In this document: in pieces, positions 38,102-46,142 of the stretch
How the letters are laid out: each line of letters opens with the position of its first letter
How positions within the stretch are numbered: position 1 is the first letter of the stretch
Assembly: GCF_000213055.1 (NCBI RefSeq)
Contig: NZ_CM001165.1
Location: 1,488,001-1,552,000 of the forward strand
DNA from: Streptomyces sp. Tu6071
GTDB lineage: Bacteria > Actinomycetota > Actinomycetes > Streptomycetales > Streptomycetaceae
DNA length: 64,000 nt
Direction of reading: 5' to 3'
The notes under the pieces: generated by a model
Database searches by the model: none
Seen by the model: only the letters and a program-made list of their open reading frames with translations
What the model was told of the DNA's origin: nothing
Translations under genes and position numbers: made by a program

Positions 38102-39667
38102 TCAGCGCTTCTGCAGGCGCACCGCGAGGAGGGCGACGTCGTCCTCGCCCTGCGGAGCGAGTCGCTCCAGGACGTGGGCACACGCCTCTTCGGGGCGCCC
38201 GGGCGCACTCTCCCATGCCTCGGTGAGGCGGCGTATGCCCTGCTCCAGGTCCTCGCCGCGGCGCTCCACGAGCCCGTCGGTGACGAGCAGCAGGAGCGAG
38301 CCGGCCGGCACGGTGACGCGGAGCGCGGGCGGATGGGGAAGGCCGAGACCGAGGAGGGGGCCGTGCTCGCGCAGGCAGTACGAGGCGCCTTCCGGCGAAC
38401 GCACGAGAGGCGGGAGGTGCCCGGCGTTCGCGACGTGCACCAAGTCTGTCGCGTGCTCGATGAGCAGGACGCAGAGGGTCACGGTGGCCTGCGGGTTGGT
38501 GCAGGCGAGGAGATGGTCGAGACGGGTCAGGATGTCCTCGGGACGGTGGCCCTCGGCGGCGTACGCGCGCAGCGCGTGCCGTACCTCGCCCATGACCATC
38601 GCCGCGTCGAGTGAGTGCCCGGCGACATCGCCGACCGCTACGACCAGGCCCCCGGGGGTGTCGATGGCCTCGTAGAAGTCGCCTCCGATCTCGGTGCGTT
38701 CGTTCGCGGGCAGGTAGCGCACCGCGAGTTCGGCGCGGGACGTCACGGGCAGGGCCGCGGGCAGAAAGCTGCGCTGGAGAGTGAGGGCCAGCGCGTGCTC
38801 CTCGCTGTAGCTGCGCAGTGCCTCCAGCGCGAGGGCGCTCGCCTGGGCGAGTTGGGCGAGCAGCCCGTGCTCGTCCTCGCCGGTGACGGCGTCGGCGGGA
38901 ACGAGAAGGGTGACCGGAGGGCGTTCGGGCTTGGCATGGCCGGTCACGGCGCGCAAGGGAACGGGGTCCTCGTCCACGCCCGGCCAACACGCGAGCAGGG
39001 GCAAGCGCTCGTTCGGCGGTACGGGGTGCACGCGGTGACCGGGGCCCTGGCCCTTCTCGGCGGGATCCTCCCAGGTGTGGGCGAGAAGGTGGCTGCCCTG
39101 CGGGGCGGTGAGACTGGCCGCCGCTCGGCAGTGCAGAAGGGCCCCGGCACCCTCGGCAGCCGCCCGCGCGAGTTCCTCGGCGTCACGGGCGTGGTAGAGG
39201 CGCAGCGTGCAGGTGTGCAGGAGACGCAGCCGGTCGGCGAGGTTCTCGGCGCGTCTGCGGGCGCGGGCGTAGCGCAGGGTCGCCGTGACCGTGGCCAGGA
39301 GCTCGGCAGGGGCGACCGGGTCCACGAGGTAGGCGTCCGCTCCCCGTGTGAGGCCCTGAGTGCGGTCGTCGGTGGTGATGGCCGAGGCGGAGATGTTGAT
39401 GACGGGCAGGGCCGTCGTGGCCGGGTCGCCCTTGATGCGTTCGCACACCTCGAAACCGGTCATGTCCGGCAGGCGTACGTCCACGAGGGCCACTTCGGGC
39501 GGTGGTCCGGGCGCCGCGAGAAGGGCGAGGGCGCTGGTGCCGTCCTCGGCCTCGGTGACGTGGTGTCCGGCACGGCGCAGCACGGTGGCGAGCACGTAGC
39601 GATTGGTCGGGGAGTCGTCGACGACGAGGATGCGGGCGGGACCCTGGTCGTGCGGGGAGAAGGTCAT
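38102..39667 (-). CDS. Receiver-SpoIIE (PP2C) phosphatase, RsbU-like
   Basis: 521 residues. A receiver domain (about 8-125) has phospho-acceptor LVDVRLPDMTG, but the conserved lysine position reads YLVDP. A helical/GAF-like middle (about 140-330) follows. The C-terminal SpoIIE-type phosphatase has metal ligands in EIGGDFYEAID, VAVGDVAGHSLDAAMVMG and LLVTDGLVERRG. It is expected to dephosphorylate an anti-sigma antagonist when the upstream kinase phosphorylates it. The ATG overlaps the kinase stop (ATGA). It is the last gene of a six-gene operon. Confidence 0.87.
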   Translation of the reverse strand: MTFSPHDQGPARILVVDDSPTNRYVLATVLRRAGHHVTEAEDGTSALALLAAPGPPPEVALVDVRLPDMTGFEVCERIKGDPATTALPVINISASAITTDDRTQGLTRGADAYLVDPVAPAELLATVTATLRYARARRRAENLADRLRLLHTCTLRLYHARDAEELARAAAEGAGALLHCRAAASLTAPQGSHLLAHTWEDPAEKGQGPGHRVHPVPPNERLPLLACWPGVDEDPVPLRAVTGHAKPERPPVTLLVPADAVTGEDEHGLLAQLAQASALALEALRSYSEEHALALTLQRSFLPAALPVTSRAELAVRYLPANERTEIGGDFYEAIDTPGGLVVAVGDVAGHSLDAAMVMGEVRHALRAYAAEGHRPEDILTRLDHLLACTNPQATVTLCVLLIEHATDLVHVANAGHLPPLVRSPEGASYCLREHGPLLGLGLPHPPALRVTVPAGSLLLLVTDGLVERRGEDLEQGIRRLTEAWESAPGRPEEACAHVLERLAPQGEDDVALLAVRLQKR

Positions 39668-41562
39668 CGTTGCGGGGTCTTCCTCGGGTCGCCTGCCGGG
39701 GCGGGGCGGCTGGGGCTCGGGGCGAGGGCTTCGGTGAGCGTGCGCAGCGTGAGGCGGGTCTTGTGGAGGACTGTGTGGGCGCCGGGGAGACGGCCGCGGT
39801 CCACGTCCTCGGCGGCGAGGGAGGTGAGCACGAGGACGGGGATGTGCCGGACGGCGGGGTGGGCGGCGCACTCGGCGTGGACCGTGTAGCCGTCCTTGCC
39901 AGGCATCGTGAGGTCGAGGAAGACGGCGTCGGGTTGCTCGCGGGCGATGACGCCGACGGCGCGGGAGCTGTCGGCGACGTGGATCACGTTCTCGCTGAGC
40001 CGGGCGAGCATCGGGCGCAGCGTGTTCACGAACACCGCGTCGTCGTCGACGACCACGACGGAACGCAGTGCCCGCTCGGGGGAGGTGCCCGGTGCGGTGG
40101 TCGCGAGCGGGGCCCGGTCCCGGTCGTGCCGGGCGGGCAGGTCGATGACGACGACCGTGCCCTTGCCGAGCGTGCTGCTCAGGGTGAGGCTTCCGCCGAG
40201 CAGCTGGGTGAGCCGGCGGGCGTAGGGGAGCCCGAGGCCGGTGCCGGCCCGGCCGCGCTGGTGGGGGCCGCGTACCTGGTAGAACTCCTCGAACACGCGG
40301 TCTATCTCGGGTTCCGGGATGCCGACGCCCGTGTCGGTGACGCGGAAGACGAAGCGCGCGTCGGCGTCCGTGCCGTGCTCCTCGATCTCCAGGCGCACGT
40401 GGCCGGTCCGCGTGAACTTGAGGGCGTTGGAGAGGATGTTGCGCAGGACGCGGGTGAGCATGACCTCATCCGTGTGGAGCGCCGAGGACTGACGGTGGTC
40501 GGGGACGTGGAGGGTGACCTCCGGGTGGGCTGTCCCGCGCAGGGTGCCCCGGAGCTGGTGGAGCAGGGGACGGAGGTCGACATCTGCCACGAGCGGTTCG
40601 AGCCGCCCCGACTCGGCCTTCGCGACGTCGAGGAGTTCGTCGACGAGGGCGAGCAGGGTGCTGCCGGAGGCGCGCATGAGGGACACCTGCTGGCTCTGTT
40701 CCTCGGAGAGCGGGTCTCCCGCCGGATCGAGGAGGAGCTGGGCGAGAGCGATGACCGAGTTGACCGGCGTGCGCAGCTCGTGGCTCACGTTGGCCCAGAA
40801 GCGGGCGCGGTACGCCTGCACCAGCTCCAGTTCCTGGTTCTTCTCCTCCAGTTCGGCGTAGAGGGCGACCACACCGCTGTTGGTCTCCTCCAGTTCGCCG
40901 GCGAGTTCCCGGTAGAGGGCGAGGACGCCCGCGTTGGTCTCCTCCAGCTCGCCGTTGAGCCTGCGCAGTTCCTCTCCTTGCTGCTGGGACTCGTCCAGGG
41001 CGGCGAGGAGTTGCCGGTTCTGGGTGCGCAGGGTCTCGATGAGGTCGGCGGCGGTCCCCGGGACGGCGAGCGCGGTACGCACCTCGTCGGCGAGACCGTC
41101 CGAGCACGCGGCGTGGCCGGGCAGGAACTGGGCGAGGAGCAGGGCGTGGGCGGGCGCGCCGGGCGGACGCGGGCTCGTGCGGGCCGGGGATTCCGTACGG
41201 GCCGTCGTCGCGTCCCCGGTACCGGTCGTCGCCTCGGGCGCACGGTAGGTGCCGCGATCGAGCAGTCGCGCGGCGGCGGAGAGCAGAGCGGAGGTGGGGG
41301 ATGGGCCGTCGCCCCAGCCGAAGTGGACACTGAGCGCGGCGCCGCCGTGCGGCCCGATGTCCTCCAGGCGGAGCCGGGCGGTCAGGCCCGTGGCCCCGAG
41401 GAGTTGTTCCCCGGCCTCGCTGGCCACGGTGGTGAGCCGGACGAGGGCGCTGCCGCTGATGCCGGCGGCGCGGCACGCGGTCTGTGCGCAGCGCCGCAGG
41501 ACGTGGACGTCGCCGGGCTCGCGCAGGCGGAGCTCCAGGAGGTCGTGCGCGGCGGGGCTCAC
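39664..41562 (-). CDS. Hybrid histidine kinase with coiled coil and C-terminal receiver
   Basis: 632 residues. The N-terminal about 100 resemble a degenerate RsbW/RsbT-type ATPase (LTTVASEAGEQLLGATGL). A long coiled coil (about 155-260, ELEETNAG/ELEETNSG repeats) leads to HisKA with FWANVSHELRTPVNS. The HATPase domain has NILSNALKFT, DTGVGIPE and GTGLGLPYA, and a receiver has FLDLTMPGKDG and the LHK lysine. There are no membrane segments. Signals probably arrive through protein contacts. The GTG start overlaps the previous stop (GTGA). Confidence 0.87.
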   Translation of the reverse strand: MSPAAHDLLELRLREPGDVHVLRRCAQTACRAAGISGSALVRLTTVASEAGEQLLGATGLTARLRLEDIGPHGGAALSVHFGWGDGPSPTSALLSAAARLLDRGTYRAPEATTGTGDATTARTESPARTSPRPPGAPAHALLLAQFLPGHAACSDGLADEVRTALAVPGTAADLIETLRTQNRQLLAALDESQQQGEELRRLNGELEETNAGVLALYRELAGELEETNSGVVALYAELEEKNQELELVQAYRARFWANVSHELRTPVNSVIALAQLLLDPAGDPLSEEQSQQVSLMRASGSTLLALVDELLDVAKAESGRLEPLVADVDLRPLLHQLRGTLRGTAHPEVTLHVPDHRQSSALHTDEVMLTRVLRNILSNALKFTRTGHVRLEIEEHGTDADARFVFRVTDTGVGIPEPEIDRVFEEFYQVRGPHQRGRAGTGLGLPYARRLTQLLGGSLTLSSTLGKGTVVVIDLPARHDRDRAPLATTAPGTSPERALRSVVVVDDDAVFVNTLRPMLARLSENVIHVADSSRAVGVIAREQPDAVFLDLTMPGKDGYTVHAECAAHPAVRHIPVLVLTSLAAEDVDRGRLPGAHTVLHKTRLTLRTLTEALAPSPSRPAPAGDPRKTPQR

Positions 41563-42599
41563 GCCGGTACGTGGCCGATCACGACGAGGCCCGCGTCGTC
41601 GCGGCGAATCGCGGCCTGGTTGAGGAGCTGCGCCGCGACGAGAAGGGGTTCGCGGCTCGGGGGGAGCGGGGTCGCGGGGTCGCGACGGCGCTCGGAGAGC
41701 CCGTCGGAGTGCAGGACGAGGACGGCACCGGGCGGATAGGGGGCCTCGAAGACGCGGGGGGCGGGCAGCACGGAGCCGACGATCCCGGGGAGCGAGGCGA
41801 GGCTGTGGCGCGACGCGTCGGCCGCGGTCACGAAGGCGGCGATGTTCCCGACTCCGCCCAGCCTGACGCGGTGCGTGTCCGGAGTGACGAGGGCGAGGGC
41901 GAGCGCGGCGCCCCGGGTACCGCGCATCCCTTCGTGCAGCAGCCGGAGCAGGGGGGCGGGGTCGGTGGTGGGGGCGTCGCGGAAGACCTCGAGGGCCCGG
42001 GAGGCGGCCAGGGCGGCGAGGGGCCCGTGGCCGAGTCCGTCGCACATGAGGACCAGGACGGCGTCCCGGCCTTGCTCGGGGGCCTCTCGTACCGCCCAGG
42101 CGTCCCCGACCACGTGCTCGCCCGGGTAGGGCCGGGTCAGCCCGGCGAGCCGGAGCGGCGCGGGCGGTGGCGGTGCGGCGAGCCAGGACCGGGCGCAGGC
42201 CACCGTGCCGCCGCGCGCACTGTGCAGGACGAAGCTGTCCACGAGCCCTTCGAGTCCGGAGAACCGGGGAACGAGGGGCGCGGGCCGAGGGGCGAGAGGG
42301 GCGGGGGCCCCGGGCTGCGGTACGCGAGCACCGGGGCCGCCGTCGATGCTGAGGCATTCGACCGCCCCCTGACCGCGGACCCGCGTGGCGCGCAGCGCGA
42401 GCACCCCGTCCGGGGCGTGCGCGAGCAGGTCGCCGGCCATCGCGGTCGCGCACTGTTCGAAAGCGGCGGCACGGGCCGCGTCGGTGAGCAGGGCCGCGAG
42501 GCCGGCGGCCACTTTGCGCGCGGCCGTCGGCAGGGAGGGCCCCGCCGGCAGCCAGTGCACCTCCGCGGACTCCGCGACGAGCGAGGTCACCGCCATCAT
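41559..42599 (-). CDS. ATPase-like/SpoIIE family protein phosphatase (RsbX-like)
   Basis: 346 residues. The N-terminal part is a weak HATPase-like region (about 10-95). The C-terminal half is a SpoIIE/PP2C phosphatase with VGDAWAVRE, VLMCDGLGHGPLAALAA, LGGVGNIAA and LVLHSDGLSERR. In stressosome systems a phosphatase at this position resets phosphorylated RsbR/RsbS (RsbX role). Two adjacent ATGs (42597-42599 and 42594-42596) both overlap the upstream stop; the first is annotated. Confidence 0.83.
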   Translation of the reverse strand: MMAVTSLVAESAEVHWLPAGPSLPTAARKVAAGLAALLTDAARAAAFEQCATAMAGDLLAHAPDGVLALRATRVRGQGAVECLSIDGGPGARVPQPGAPAPLAPRPAPLVPRFSGLEGLVDSFVLHSARGGTVACARSWLAAPPPPAPLRLAGLTRPYPGEHVVGDAWAVREAPEQGRDAVLVLMCDGLGHGPLAALAASRALEVFRDAPTTDPAPLLRLLHEGMRGTRGAALALALVTPDTHRVRLGGVGNIAAFVTAADASRHSLASLPGIVGSVLPAPRVFEAPYPPGAVLVLHSDGLSERRRDPATPLPPSREPLLVAAQLLNQAAIRRDDAGLVVIGHVPA

Positions 42600-43015
42600 C
42601 GTCCCCACTTCACGATACGTACCGTCGTCCCGACAGAGGAGGACTCGAGGCTGAATTCGTCGACGAGCCGGCGGGCGCCGCTCAGGCCCAGCCCCATGCC
42701 GTTGCCCGAGGTCCAGCCGTCCGTCAGGGCGAGGCCGAGATCCGGGATGCCGGGACCCTCGTCGCGGAACTCGACCCACACCGCGTGGCGGCTGCCCTCC
42801 TCGAAAGTCGCCACGCTGACAGTACCGCCGCCACCGTAGACGACCATGTTGCGGCCCAGTTCGCTGGCGGCGGTGACGAGTTTCGTCTGGTGGATGAGGG
42901 ACAGCCCGGCACGCTGGGCCTGCGCGCGGACCGCCTGCCGTGCGGTCACCACGTCGGCGCTGGACGCGACCGGGAGGACTTCGGCGCGTTCGCGGGCCTG
43001 CGGATACTCCTTCAT
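42596..43015 (-). CDS. rsbT: RsbT-like serine kinase (GHKL ATPase)
   Basis: 139 residues, of the RsbT/RsbW class. The N-box is SELGRNMVVYGGGG, the G1 box DEGPGIPDL and the G2 box GMGLGLSGARRLVDEF. RsbT phosphorylates RsbS and RsbR when the stressosome is triggered and then activates an RsbU-type phosphatase. The short length and the position after rsbS favour RsbT over an anti-sigma RsbW. Both gene ends overlap their neighbours by 4 nt. Confidence 0.82.
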   Translation of the reverse strand: MKEYPQARERAEVLPVASSADVVTARQAVRAQAQRAGLSLIHQTKLVTAASELGRNMVVYGGGGTVSVATFEEGSRHAVWVEFRDEGPGIPDLGLALTDGWTSGNGMGLGLSGARRLVDEFSLESSSVGTTVRIVKWGR

Positions 43016-43380
43016 TCCGTCTCCGCGGACAGCCGCCGTACGAGCACGAGTCCGCGTTCGAGGTTGAGCGCGGTGCGCACCCCGGGCAGCGAGAGACCGA
43101 GTTCGACGAGGGTCATGGCCACCGGCGGGCGCATGCCGACCACCACGGTCTCGGCGCCGAGCAGCCGGGAGACCGCGGCGATGGTGGCGAGCATCCGGCC
43201 GACGAAGGAGTCGACGATCTCCAGTGCGGAGATGTCGATGACGACGCCTGCGGCGCCCGAGGTGACGACCCGCTCGGAGAGGTCCTCCTGGAGGTCCAGG
43301 ACCGCCCGGTCGTCGAGGTCCGTCTGGATCGAGACGAGCAGGACCCTGCCGATCTTCAGGACCGGCACACGCTCGCTCAC
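43012..43380 (-). CDS. rsbS: RsbS-like STAS scaffold protein
   Basis: 122 residues, a single STAS domain. VVIDISALEIVDSFVGRML carries the conserved serine that RsbT phosphorylates in RsbS (S of VDSF). PVLKIGRVLLVSIQTDLDD is the typical N-terminal strand pair. It forms the core of the 1.8-MDa type stressosome with RsbR proteins in Bacillus. The GTG start has AGGAGG upstream and overlaps the rsbR stop. Confidence 0.85.
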   Translation of the reverse strand: MSERVPVLKIGRVLLVSIQTDLDDRAVLDLQEDLSERVVTSGAAGVVIDISALEIVDSFVGRMLATIAAVSRLLGAETVVVGMRPPVAMTLVELGLSLPGVRTALNLERGLVLVRRLSAETE

Positions 43381-44222
43381 AGGAGGTTCCCCGAGGTGTC
43401 GTTCTCGCTTGCGCTCTCCTGGAGTGCCTGGCGCAGCGCGTCGGCGAGCGTGGCGTTGGTGGGGATGTCGCCGAACTCGATCCCGAGCGCGACGATCGTC
43501 TGCGCGATCTGGGGGCGGATGCCGGAGACGATGCAGCGCGCGCCCATGAGCCGTGCGGCGACGACGGTCTTGAAGAGGTGCTGGGCGACCTGGGTGTCGA
43601 CGGTCGGCACGCCGGTGATGTCGATGATGGCGTGCGTCGAGTCGCTGTCCACGAGGGCCTGGAGCAGCTTCTCCATCACGACCTGGGTACGGGCGGAGTC
43701 CAGGGTGCCGACGAGGGGCACCCCGATGATGCCGTCCCACAGCTTGACCACGGGAGTGGAGAGTTCGAGAAGCTGCTCGGCCTGGGCGGAGATGATCTCC
43801 TCCCGGGTCCGTATGTACGCCTCGGTGGTGAGCAGACCGAGGTCGTCCAGGAGACGGGCGAGTTGCAGGTAGGCCCGTGCGCCCGCGGGATTGGTGGCGA
43901 GGGTCGGTTCGAGGACGTCCTTCAGCGCGAGCACGCAGCGCGCCGTCTCGGAGGGGGTGAAGCCGTGCCTGGCCCGGGTGCGGGAAAGCTCGATCAGCAG
44001 TCCGCGGACCTCACCGAAGGTTTCGGCACCGCTGTCCAGTCCTCCGTCGCGGATGGCTTGCAGGAAGGCGTCGTACAACTCCCCCAGCTCCTGGCCGAGC
44101 TCGGCCCTGGAGAGCCGGCCGCGCAGCCCCTCGCTCACGGCACCGACCCAGTGTTCAAGAAAAGCGTCCCGCTGCTCGGCCAAGACGCTGACCAGGAGAT
44201 TCGTACCGCTCTGCGCCGTCAC
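43377..44222 (-). CDS. rsbR: RsbR-like stressosome sensor (N-terminal helical domain plus STAS)
   Basis: 281 residues. Residues 1 to about 150 form a helical, globin-like sensor domain of the RsbRD type. A linker helix REEIISAQAEQLLELSTPVV follows, then the STAS domain with IIDITGVPTVDTQVAQHL, where the threonines are the expected RsbT targets. No heme or flavin site can be recognised. The GTG at 44220-44222 is chosen because GAGGA lies just upstream. It is the first gene of the operon, divergent from the iron-regulated transporter operon across 219 nt. Confidence 0.85.
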   Translation of the reverse strand: MTAQSGTNLLVSVLAEQRDAFLEHWVGAVSEGLRGRLSRAELGQELGELYDAFLQAIRDGGLDSGAETFGEVRGLLIELSRTRARHGFTPSETARCVLALKDVLEPTLATNPAGARAYLQLARLLDDLGLLTTEAYIRTREEIISAQAEQLLELSTPVVKLWDGIIGVPLVGTLDSARTQVVMEKLLQALVDSDSTHAIIDITGVPTVDTQVAQHLFKTVVAARLMGARCIVSGIRPQIAQTIVALGIEFGDIPTNATLADALRQALQESASENDTSGNLL

Positions 44223-44393
44223 GTGGTCCTCACGAAATGAAGTGAATATGTCAGCGCACACCATACGTGGCGGCTTTCTCCACTCATCCCTCAACTTCCC
44301 TCCGCATCCGTCGCGGGGCGGGCGAGGTCGGGTGGCGGGGCTTCGCGCGGGCGGCCGACGGGAGTTGGGGGGCTCGGACCGCTGGGCCCGCGA

Positions 44394-44418
44394 AACTTAG
44401 AATAGGCTTCCCTAAGTT
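44394..44418 (+). promoter_or_regulatory. Iron box (DmdR1/IdeR type) upstream of the siderophore transporter operon
   Basis: AACTTAG and CTAAGTT arms flank AATAGGCTTCC. The core TTAGAATAGGCTTCCCTAA (44397-44415) matches the actinobacterial iron-box consensus TTAGGTTAGGCTAACCTAA at 15 of 19 positions. It contains a -10-like TAGAAT (44398-44403), so iron-loaded repressor would block the promoter. It ends 23 nt before the GTG at 44442. Confidence 0.8.
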
Positions 44419-44441
44419 GAACCGTCTTCGGAGGGTGCGCG

Positions 44442-46142
44442 GTGGGAGCAGAGGCAGTGTCGGGGCGGGATGTCCTGCGGGGCACCGTCAGGGGGCAGGG
44501 GCGTCGTGTCGGTGTTGCCGCCGTTCTCGGGTGTGTGCACCAGCTCGGTGAGGCGATGACCCCGGTGCTCATCGGGGTGGTCATCGATCAGGCGGTGGCG
44601 GGGCGGGACGGAGGACGGCTCGTGCTGTGGCTCGTGGTCCTCGCCGTCGTGTACGTGTGCCTGTCGTGGAGCTTCCGGCTCGGGGCGCTCGCCGGGGAGC
44701 GCAGCGCCGAGGAGGCCGGGCACGTCTTGCGGCTCGCCGTCGTGCGCCGGGTGCTCGACGCGCGGGGCGGCGCCGGGAGCGACCGGCTCTCGGGGGAGCT
44801 GGCGAACGTGGCGACCGAGGACGCGAAGCGCGTCGGCGCGGTCACCATGGCGCTCATGAACGGCATCTGGGCCCTCGCCGGGATCACCGTGAGCGCCGTC
44901 GCGCTGCTCCTCACCTCCGTTCCGCTCGGGCTCGTCGTCCTCCTCGGCACCCCCGTGCTGCTGTGGCTCGGGCACCTGCTCAGCAAGCCCCTGGAGCGGC
45001 GCAGCGAGGCCGAGCAGGACCAGGCGGCGGGTGCGGCGGGCGTCGCCGCCGACCTCGTCGCGGGGCTGCGGGTGCTGCGGGGGCTCGGCGCGCAGGGGGC
45101 CGCCGTGGAGCGGTACCGCCGTACGAGCCGGGTCTCGCTGGTCGCGACGCTGCGCGCCGCGCGGGCCGAGTCCTGGCAGTCGGGGCTCGTTCTCGCGCTC
45201 ACCGGTTGTTTCCTCGCCCTGATCGCCTGGGTCGGCGGGCGCCTCGCCCTCGACGGCTCGCTCAGCCTCGGGCAGCTCGTCTCGGCAGTGGGGCTCGCGC
45301 TGTTCCTCGTGGGGCCGCTGGAGACCTTCGCATGGGTCAACGCCGAGCTGGCGCAGGGGCGGGCCTCCGCCGCCCGGATCGCCGAGGTGCTCGGCGCGGG
45401 GCCCGCCGTCGCGGGCGGCGAGGAGCCCGTACCGGCCGACGCGCGCGGGGAGTTGCGGCTCAGCGGGGTGCGGCTGCGGGCGCTCGACGGGGTGGATCTG
45501 CGGGTGCCCGCCGGGCGGCTGACCGGGATCGCCGTGAGCGATCCGGCGCTCGCCGACGCCCTGCTCGACTGCCTCGGGCGGGAGGCCGATCCGGAGGCGG
45601 GCGCGGTCGAGCTGGACGGGGTGCCGCTGACCCGGGTCGACCCGGCCGCGCTGCGCGCCGCGGTGCTCGTCGCGCGGCACGACGCCGCGCTGTTCGAGGG
45701 GTCCCTCGCCGCGAACGTCGTCGCGGCGGGCGAGGACCCCGACGGCGCGGCGGCCGGGCCAGCCATGGCGGCGGCCGACGCGGACGAGGTGGCGCGCGCA
45801 CTCCCGTACGGCGCGGGCACCGACGTCGGCGAGGGCGGCAGGTCGCTCTCCGGCGGGCAGCGGCAACGCGTGCTGCTCGCGCGGGCGTTGCACGCCGCGC
45901 CGCCCGTGCTCGTCGTGCACGACCCGACGACCGCCGTGGACGCGGCGACGGAGGCGCGGATCGCGCGCGGGCTCGGGGACTTCCGGCGCGGCCGTACGAC
46001 GGTCGTCGTGACCAACAGCCCGGCGCTGCTCGCCGTGACGGACCACGTGGTGTTCCTGGACGGCGGGCGGGTCGGGGCGGAGGGGACGCACGAAGAACTC
46101 GCGCGGACCCATGAGACGTATCGCGGGACGGTGTGGGCATGA
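44442..46142 (+). CDS. ABC transporter permease/ATP-binding fusion, degenerate ATP-site subunit
   Basis: 566 residues: membrane domain (about 1-310) fused to a nucleotide-binding domain, the architecture of type IV exporters and of IrtAB-like siderophore importers. The ATPase core is strikingly degenerate. The Walker A position reads GIAVSDPALADALL with no GxxGxGKS. Walker B ends in HDP (D494-P495), without the catalytic Glu. The switch His is replaced by Asn (VVVTNSP, about N525). The signature LSGGQRQ (469-475) is intact. The protein must therefore work with the next gene's product. The GTG start has GGAGGG 6 nt upstream. It is the first gene under the iron box; its stop overlaps the next ATG. 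Confidence 0.88.
   Translation: MGAEAVSGRDVLRGTVRGQGRRVGVAAVLGCVHQLGEAMTPVLIGVVIDQAVAGRDGGRLVLWLVVLAVVYVCLSWSFRLGALAGERSAEEAGHVLRLAVVRRVLDARGGAGSDRLSGELANVATEDAKRVGAVTMALMNGIWALAGITVSAVALLLTSVPLGLVVLLGTPVLLWLGHLLSKPLERRSEAEQDQAAGAAGVAADLVAGLRVLRGLGAQGAAVERYRRTSRVSLVATLRAARAESWQSGLVLALTGCFLALIAWVGGRLALDGSLSLGQLVSAVGLALFLVGPLETFAWVNAELAQGRASAARIAEVLGAGPAVAGGEEPVPADARGELRLSGVRLRALDGVDLRVPAGRLTGIAVSDPALADALLDCLGREADPEAGAVELDGVPLTRVDPAALRAAVLVARHDAALFEGSLAANVVAAGEDPDGAAAGPAMAAADADEVARALPYGAGTDVGEGGRSLSGGQRQRVLLARALHAAPPVLVVHDPTTAVDAATEARIARGLGDFRRGRTTVVVTNSPALLAVTDHVVFLDGGRVGAEGTHEELARTHETYRGTVWA

Noticed and set aside
44223..44441. Iron control of the stressosome operon
   Set aside because: The iron box is adjacent to the transporter start and about 175 nt from rsbR; no promoter for rsbR could be located, so the link is not supported.
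46133..46138. Alternative GTG start two codons before the second ABC gene
   Set aside because: The ATG at 46139 gives the standard ATGA overlap with the preceding stop.
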